NCBI GenBank assembly: GCA_047618505.1
Contig: JBLHLB010000090.1
Coordinates: 1-12,115, forward strand
Reading direction: 5' to 3'
DNA length: 12,115 nucleotides
From: JBLHLB01 sp047618505
Lineage (GTDB): Bacteria > Planctomycetota > UBA1135 > GCA-002686595
The position numbers and the translations under genes are program-made. A model generated the notes under the pieces. The model was given only the letters and a program-made list of their open reading frames with translations. It was not told where the DNA came from and made no database searches. Every line of letters starts with the position of its first letter. The first letter of the stretch is position 1. Positions 7,784 to 12,115 of this stretch are shown piece by piece.

Positions 7784-9631
7784 CTACTTGGGTAGGGTTT
7801 CGCGCAGGGTGACCAGGGCGTAGGCCGTGGCCAGGACAGGGTTGCCTTCGTACCAACGTTCGGAGTTGTCGTTCTTCCATGATCCGTCCTGGCGCTGCAT
7901 GGAAACCAAGCGGCCTGCGAGTTCCGCGCGCCATGCATGGGCTGTGCCGGTGGCGTCCACAATAGTCTCTTCGCCATAGAGCGATAGGGCCCGCGCCATG
8001 GTGAAGAAGTAATAGAACAACCCCTGGTAGGCGGCCCTCGGATCGTTGCTGGCTTCAAAGCCCGGGTTGATGTCGAGGGAGTAGTTGCGTTGCAACCAAG
8101 TCCACAGGATCTGCACACGGGGATCGTCTTTCTTCAGGCCCGCGAAGAGATAGCCGCGCAGGAGCGCATAGCTCATTGAGCCGTAACTGCGGGGCACCTT
8201 GACGCCGTTCCCGAGGTCGATATAACCAGCCTTCGACTCGCCCGGCCCATAGGTTGCTCCGCCGTCGATCCCGCTTTCAATCCGCGACCCACCTTCGATC
8301 TCCACAACGAAGTCGTTGGTTTCTGAGTAGTTCTGGCAACGCTGCAGGAACACCAGGGCGTTCTGGAAAACCTCGGCATTCTCGTCTGCGGGCCCGGTGG
8401 AAAGGGCCTCCAGGGCGAAGTTCAGGTTGGAAAGGTCGGGCCGCTCGTCGCCACCGTAGCCGACGCCGCCGTAGTACCGGTCTTCCGGTGTGTAGCCCTC
8501 GTCCTCGTCTGCCTGCAGACCACGCAGGTAGCCGCGTGCATCCGCCAGGAGCTGCTGGTCGGCCGGGTCCTTGGATCCCGATAGCGCCATGACAGCCGCC
8601 GACGTCACGTAGTTGTATAGCTGCCCATCGTGCAGCGCCCCATCCTCTTTCTGAAGGGAACGCAGATAGGTAAGTCCGTGGACAATCGCTGCCTCGATAT
8701 CTTCCCCGCGCGGCTCGGGCAGGGCCTGCAGGGACGCAATGACCATGGAACTGATACCCGCCTCCGTCTGGCCGCGGAAGCCCCAGAGGCCCTCTTCGTT
8801 TCGCGCCGAAAGCAAGAAGGCTCCACCGCGGGCCAGCGCCGCCTCGGTCTTCTCTAAATCCGCCGTGGATAGGGGCGGCAAGGGGGTGCTCGCCGCGTTG
8901 GCCGAGCCGGCGCCCTCACGTGCCTTGATCTGAAGTTGGAGTGCGGCCAACTCCATAGCACCCCGTGCGGTCGCGTCGATTCTGGACTCCTCTGCTCCCC
9001 AACTTCCATCGGGGTTGCGACTGGCCAGCAATCTCGCCGCTTCGGCCAGTAGCAAGTCCGTGGGCCGCTTGTCATCCGCAGCGACGGGATCAGGTCGCAG
9101 GTCAGCGCCCGTGGTCAACCCAAGGAAGGCGCGCCCCTTTGCGCGGGCAGAGGTCGTGCTTCCATGGCCGATCAAGTCCAGCACACCGACGACGCCGATG
9201 GTGCGGAGCTGAGCTACAGCCTGGCTATCGCCACCCACGAGGTCCGCGTCGATCCAGGAACCATCACTGCGTTGCTGCGACACCAACCAAAGCGCGGCGC
9301 GGTCCATGAAGGGCCCGTCGCTCGCGCGATAGCGCCGGTGGCTGCTGGCGAAGGCGGTCAGGGCAGCCTGGGTGATGCGCACGCTCGTACCAAAAGAGCC
9401 AGTCTCTGCATCCTGCATTCGACGCAGGGCCCGCAGGGTCAGGTCCACGTCCACCTCAAGGGAGCCGGCACTCACGGGGCGCGTGGCCTGTACCTCTTCG
9501 GCCTGGGGTTGTTCCAGCCCGGGGTCGGCCACAGCCGAGGCAGGTTCGGTGGGGGAACCAACGCCCAGGGAAACAGTGGCGGGGCCTACAGAGCCAAGGG
9601 ATACAGCGAGGAATAGAGCGTTGAGCAGCAT
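7784..9631 (-). CDS. Exported squalene-cyclase/prenyltransferase-type alpha/alpha-toroid repeat protein
   Basis: 615 residues from ATG 9631. A signal peptide (LLNALFLAVSLG, about 2-23) and a low-complexity linker to about 60 are followed by at least six repeats of the squalene/prenyltransferase type. The repeats centre on QQRSDGSW (to W126), SRNPDGSW (to W211), SARNEEGLW (to W283), LQKEDG (about 327-331), LQADEDEGY (about 372-380) and MQRQDGSW (to W585). Such repeats build an alpha/alpha barrel. No DxDD triad of class II terpene cyclases is present, and the protein appears exported, so a hopanoid or terpene cyclase role is not supported; a binding, scaffold or unknown hydrolytic role is possible. 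A region GGVGYGGDERPDLSN (about 388-402) sits in the middle. An upstream in-frame TTG (9685) would add 18 residues, including KR before the hydrophobic core. The gene is followed closely by a lipoprotein gene. Confidence 0.85.
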   Translation of the reverse strand: MLLNALFLAVSLGSVGPATVSLGVGSPTEPASAVADPGLEQPQAEEVQATRPVSAGSLEVDVDLTLRALRRMQDAETGSFGTSVRITQAALTAFASSHRRYRASDGPFMDRAALWLVSQQRSDGSWIDADLVGGDSQAVAQLRTIGVVGVLDLIGHGSTTSARAKGRAFLGLTTGADLRPDPVAADDKRPTDLLLAEAARLLASRNPDGSWGAEESRIDATARGAMELAALQLQIKAREGAGSANAASTPLPPLSTADLEKTEAALARGGAFLLSARNEEGLWGFRGQTEAGISSMVIASLQALPEPRGEDIEAAIVHGLTYLRSLQKEDGALHDGQLYNYVTSAAVMALSGSKDPADQQLLADARGYLRGLQADEDEGYTPEDRYYGGVGYGGDERPDLSNLNFALEALSTGPADENAEVFQNALVFLQRCQNYSETNDFVVEIEGGSRIESGIDGGATYGPGESKAGYIDLGNGVKVPRSYGSMSYALLRGYLFAGLKKDDPRVQILWTWLQRNYSLDINPGFEASNDPRAAYQGLFYYFFTMARALSLYGEETIVDATGTAHAWRAELAGRLVSMQRQDGSWKNDNSERWYEGNPVLATAYALVTLRETLPK

Positions 9632-9770
9632 GGTTCGTTTGAGGATTCCGCCCAGGGGGCTGACCGCAAGGGGAACGCAGGGCAAGGCCGAGGGTTCACC
9701 TTAGGTTTGGAGGGTAGCAGCTGACGGCCCCAGCACCGTGGCCCTGTTTGAGTCTCGATTCAGGAGATCC

Positions 9771-9851
9771 CTAGCAGTCCGCCCTAAAACCGGCAGCTTC
9801 CCGATTCGTGGGGGCTGGGCGAGGAGCGACTATTTTTCAACGGGCTGCTAG
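9771..9851. repeat. 81-bp inverted-repeat element, MITE-like (arms A and B)
   Basis: Arm A (9771-9806, plus) and arm B (9820-9851, minus) both begin CTAGCAG(T/C)CCG. With two flanking bases, 9769-9781 and 9841-9853 form a 13-bp inverted repeat with one mismatch. Arm B continues GTTGAAAAA. The unit lies between the divergent toroid-repeat and glycosyltransferase genes, so it occupies their promoter region. It belongs to the same family as 11359-11562. It encodes no protein; mobility is inferred from the terminal inverted repeats, and a REP-like element is an alternative. Confidence 0.55.
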
Positions 9852-9932
9852 GGCAGACGGGGAGAGCGTAGGGCCCCAGCACTCGCTAGGCTCACTCTGG
9901 TTAGCGGCCCCATAGTCCCCCCGACCCCGACC

Positions 9933-10637
9933 GTGCAGAGATCCACCACACTTTTTACCAAGCGTCCACTTCCCGGCGTGGCGAAGACGCGTCTGAGCCC
10001 TGTGCTCGAGCCGGAGCAAGCGGCGCTCTTGGCCCAGGCTATGCTGCTCGATCGCGCCGAATCCCTCGGCTCACTGGAGGAGCTGGGACCGAGCCTGGCC
10101 TTCGCCGATCCCAGCGATGCCGCTTGGTTCATCGAGGCCCTTCCCTGGATCCCCAAGCAAGCAGCACAGGTGGGGGCCGAGCTGGGGGAGCGCCTCGCCA
10201 ACCACTTCCGGGCTACCCTGGAGTCGGGGGAATTCGGGAGTGCCGTGGTCATCGGAAGCGACCAACCCCTGGTTCCCCTGGCACGCTTCGAGGAAGCACA
10301 CAGGTTGCTGGAGGACGGAGCAGATCTTGTCCTTGGCCCTGATCAGGGTGGTGGCTACTACCTTGTGGGATTGCGAGCGGGGCGCCCCGATTTGTTCCTC
10401 GACATTCCCATGTCCAGCGCGGGCATGTTCGACCGAACGGTGATTGCCGGACGCCAACAGGGTCTCCGCGTCGAGCTGCTCGAGGCTGAAATCGATGTCG
10501 ACACGGGGGAGGATCTTCGGCTGTTAGTCCAACACATCAATTCCAATCCAGGTCGTGCAAAGGAGCTTGCGCCGCGCACCGTGGACGCCATGGTGGACCT
10601 GCGAGCCCGACTCCTCGGGAGTCAAACAGAAGCGTGA
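9933..10637 (+). CDS. TIGR04282/DUF2064 glycosyltransferase-like protein (GT-A / NTP-transferase fold)
   Basis: 234 residues from GTG 9933. The N-terminal KRPLPGVAKTRLSP motif (KTR 18-20), SDQP (109-112; usually SDCP or similar), LGPDQGGGYYLVGL (134-147) and the late DVDTGEDL (188-195) match the family first named for arsenosugar biosynthesis and related to the MobA/CofC nucleotidyltransferase fold. The family is presumed to use a nucleotide-activated substrate in the cytoplasm; the actual reaction is unknown for most members. No arsenic methyltransferase or radical SAM arsenosugar gene is visible, so the arsenosugar label should not be transferred. The start is GTG because the conserved first strand (TTLFTKRPLPG) begins within a few residues. 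The stop TGA overlaps the ATG of the next gene (TGATG), indicating coupled translation. Confidence 0.87.
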   Translation: MQRSTTLFTKRPLPGVAKTRLSPVLEPEQAALLAQAMLLDRAESLGSLEELGPSLAFADPSDAAWFIEALPWIPKQAAQVGAELGERLANHFRATLESGEFGSAVVIGSDQPLVPLARFEEAHRLLEDGADLVLGPDQGGGYYLVGLRAGRPDLFLDIPMSSAGMFDRTVIAGRQQGLRVELLEAEIDVDTGEDLRLLVQHINSNPGRAKELAPRTVDAMVDLRARLLGSQTEA

Positions 10638-11353
10638 TGACGAAGAACAGCGACAACGTGAGCGGTGCATCCGGGCCTTACCAATTCATTCCCTATTCGG
10701 CGGAGCGACATTCGCCCGGGGACATGCTGGCGCGGGCTGAGGCCTTTCGAAGGGAAATGGCGAAGCGGCGGAGCGTGCGTGAGTTTTCCGCTGAAGCTCT
10801 GCCGGAGGGTGTTCTCGATGAGTGCATTCGCGCCGCCGGGCTCGCGCCCTCGGGTGCAAATAGGCAGCCCTGGACTTTCGTTGTAGTGACGGATCCCACA
10901 ACCAAGAGCAAGATTCGAGAAGCGGCTGAAGCGGAGGAGCGCGAGCTCTACGAGCGCCGTATTTCAGACGAGTGGCGCGGAGCCCTAGAGCCCCTGGGGA
11001 CCGACGCCAATAAGCCGTTTCTCGAAACCGTGCCGGCCATCGTGGTCCTATTCCGCCAGGTCTACGGACTCGACGAGGGAGGCAATCGCTCCACCAATTA
11101 CTACACACAAGAATCCGTCGGCATTGCCCTTGGATTCTTCATCGCGGCATTGCAGCACGCCGGGCTCGCGACCTTAACCCATACGCCAAGCCCGATGGGA
11201 TTTCTGGGTGAGCTGCTGGGTCGGCCATCCAACGAGAAGGCCTACGTTCTCCTGCCGATCGGCTTTCCGGCCACGGACTGTTGCGTTCCGGACATCACGA
11301 AGAAAGCTCTAGGGGAGATCCGGGTAAACTTCAAAGGCCCAGCCCAGGTCTAG
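10637..11353 (+). CDS. Nitroreductase-fold flavoprotein resembling iodotyrosine deiodinase
   Basis: 238 residues from ATG 10637 (GTG 10634, directly before it, is also possible). FMN-binding features include KRRSVREF and APSGANRQPWTFVVV. Compared from memory with animal iodotyrosine deiodinase (IYD), the match runs through most of the domain: APSGA-x(3)-PWTFVVV-x-DP, the YNE/YTQESV-x-IA region, AALQHAGL, LGRP-x-NEK and LLPIGFP. The three residues that hold the zwitterion of halotyrosine in IYD align here: E101, Y105 and K126 (in KPFLETVP, against KEYLDTAP). Bacterial IYD homologues are known to dehalogenate halotyrosines reductively, so this is the best functional guess; a general nitroreductase is the alternative. 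No membrane anchor is seen, so it is cytoplasmic. It is translationally coupled to the glycosyltransferase-like gene. Confidence 0.88.
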   Translation: MTKNSDNVSGASGPYQFIPYSAERHSPGDMLARAEAFRREMAKRRSVREFSAEALPEGVLDECIRAAGLAPSGANRQPWTFVVVTDPTTKSKIREAAEAEERELYERRISDEWRGALEPLGTDANKPFLETVPAIVVLFRQVYGLDEGGNRSTNYYTQESVGIALGFFIAALQHAGLATLTHTPSPMGFLGELLGRPSNEKAYVLLPIGFPATDCCVPDITKKALGEIRVNFKGPAQV

Positions 11354-11358
11354 CGGCG

Positions 11359-11562
11359 CAAGCAGCCCATAGAAAACAGCAGCTCCCCGCTCGGCTCTCC
11401 GTTCGGCCCCACGAACCGCCTGGCTGCGCTGCCTAAACCACCCGTGCCTGAACTACCCATGTAGATGCAGCTACAGGTACAGCACCGTTGGGAACCTCTC
11501 GCCTTGCCAGGCTATCCCGAGAGACCAATCGAGAAGCTGTTGTTTCTTCAACGGACTGCTAG
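11359..11562. repeat. 204-bp inverted-repeat element, MITE-like (arms D and C)
   Basis: Arm D (11359-11389, plus, degenerate, CAAGCAGCCC...) and arm C (11527-11562, minus, CTAGCAGTCCGTTGAAGAA...) face each other as A and B do in 9771-9851. Arms A and C match ungapped at 27 of 36 positions, including CAGCTTC-C/T-CGATT at the inner end; D matches C at 23 of 31 positions with a 2-nt gap. The element fills the 205-nt space between two convergent genes. The TAG stop of the ybjQ-family gene (11561-11559) lies inside arm C. The central part holds no gene. Confidence 0.5.
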
Positions 11563-11885
11563 TCGATGGTTACCGCGGTTCCGTAAACCAGCACCTCGGC
11601 GGTACCTGTGGCGATTTCGCTTGAGGAGAATCGCAGACCGACTACCGCGTTTGCCCCCAGGGCCTTCGCTTCGGCGCGCATCCGGTCCAGGGCCTGTTCG
11701 CGGGTTTCGGCCATGAGCTTGGTGTATTCCTGAACCTCGCCCCCGATCAGGTTTTTCATTCCAGCCACGATGTCACGCCCGATATTGCGGGCGCGAACAG
11801 AGGTGCCGCGGACAAGGCCGTGCACTTGAGAGATACTACGACCGGGTAACTGGTCGGTGGTGACAAGGAGGATGCCGTTGCTCAT
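11559..11885 (-). CDS. YbjQ/UPF0145 family protein
   Basis: 108 residues from ATG 11885, the usual size for this family. Typical features are the N-terminal strand ILLVTTDQLPG, VHGLVRGTSVRARNIGRDI (about 22-40), an amphipathic helix with MAETREQALDRMRAEAKALGANAVVGLRF (about 58-86), and the C-terminal VLVYGTAV. Members form small oligomeric cytoplasmic proteins, sometimes described as heavy-metal-binding-like; the function is not established. The ATG overlaps the stop of the upstream membrane-protein gene by 4 nt (ATGA), so the pair is coupled. A longer frame to 11984 lies inside that gene and was rejected. The stop codon falls inside a dispersed repeat arm, so the very end of the gene may have been set by that insertion. 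Confidence 0.93.
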   Translation of the reverse strand: MSNGILLVTTDQLPGRSISQVHGLVRGTSVRARNIGRDIVAGMKNLIGGEVQEYTKLMAETREQALDRMRAEAKALGANAVVGLRFSSSEIATGTAEVLVYGTAVTID

Positions 11886-12115
11886 CGCTCGACTCTTCGA
11901 TAGGGGTCGTGGGGGATTAGCAAGAGTCGTTGTCGAAGGGTCAAGAGGAAGAGCAGGACTACTCCACCGACCGCAAGACAGCACAGCAGTCGGCCGAAGA
12001 CGGATAGACTGTCGTCGGTCACAAGGAACCAGCAGCAGCTGCCGGAACCCAAGACCGCCGCGGCGATCAAACAGAAAAAAGCCAGGCCCGTGAGACCCGA
12101 CTGAAGCGGTTCATC
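11882..12115 (-). CDS. Small two-helix membrane protein, 5' end outside window
   Basis: 77 codons are visible. The open frame reaches the right edge (DEPLQSGLTG...) with no ATG in the window, so the start is probably just outside; an internal TTG at 12070 is less likely, as it would cut the first hydrophobic helix. Two hydrophobic segments (about residues 10-33 and 44-64 of the visible part) are followed by a basic tail ending HDPYRRVER, probably cytoplasmic. No family was recognised. It overlaps the YbjQ gene start by 4 nt (ATGA), suggesting the two act together, perhaps as a membrane partner for YbjQ. Confidence 0.7.
   Translation of the reverse strand, partial: DEPLQSGLTGLAFFCLIAAAVLGSGSCCWFLVTDDSLSVFGRLLCCLAVGGVVLLFLLTLRQRLLLIPHDPYRRVER

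Noticed and set aside
7761..7934. Upstream extension of the small lipoprotein frame
   Set aside because: It overlaps the 3' end of the toroid-repeat gene and removes a textbook lipoprotein signal at ATG 7760.
7784..9631. Squalene-hopene cyclase call for the toroid-repeat protein
   Set aside because: There is no DxDD triad, a signal peptide is present, and the repeat spacing is irregular compared with the enzyme.
9933..10637. Arsenosugar biosynthesis role for the TIGR04282 protein
   Set aside because: None of the partner genes for arsenic methylation or the radical SAM step is visible; the family name alone does not support it.
11460..11480. Small hairpin TGTAG...CTACA downstream of the IYD-like gene
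   Set aside because: Only five outer base pairs hold and no T-run follows; it is too weak to call a terminator.

Overview
The window is about 12.1 kb of gene-dense, GC-rich bacterial DNA (roughly 60-65% GC by eye) from a Gram-negative-type organism: several products carry lipoprotein or export signals, and there is a type I signal peptidase. The mix of exported alpha/alpha-toroid repeat proteins, peptidase lipoproteins and a YbjQ protein would suit Planctomycetota or a similar high-GC phylum. That placement is only an impression; no rRNA or marker gene is present. No tRNA, rRNA, CRISPR array, phage or integrase gene was seen.

Left block (minus strand, read from 5373 down to 1): a three-gene, translationally coupled operon. 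A membrane-bound PAS-GGDEF diguanylate cyclase overlaps by 4 nt (ATGA) an S9-family prolyl oligopeptidase lipoprotein. Three nt after that gene comes an M24 Xaa-Pro-type metallopeptidase with a Tat-like lipoprotein signal; it runs off the left edge, missing only its extreme C-terminus. A near-perfect 20-bp palindrome lies just upstream of the cyclase start.

Middle block (plus strand, 5529-6980): a type I signal peptidase (LepB), transcribed divergently from the cyclase operon, then 39 nt later an SDR-family oxidoreductase. It meets a convergent minus-strand pair (9631 down to 7221): an exported protein of squalene-cyclase/prenyltransferase-type toroid repeats that lacks the DxDD catalytic motif, then after 23 nt a small lipoprotein of unknown function.

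Right block: a TIGR04282/DUF2064 glycosyltransferase-like protein is coupled by a TGATG overlap to a flavin nitroreductase-fold protein that strongly resembles iodotyrosine deiodinase, including the three residues that bind the substrate zwitterion. Convergent to these, a small two-helix membrane protein (5' end outside the window) overlaps by 4 nt (ATGA) a YbjQ/UPF0145 protein.

The most unusual structure is a family of four ~32-36 nt repeats starting CTAGCAG(T/C)CCG. They form two inverted pairs, 9771-9851 and 11359-11562, like two non-autonomous elements with terminal inverted repeats. The right end of the second pair supplies the stop codon of the ybjQ-family gene. Protein motifs, starts and alignments were read by eye; no database search was possible.
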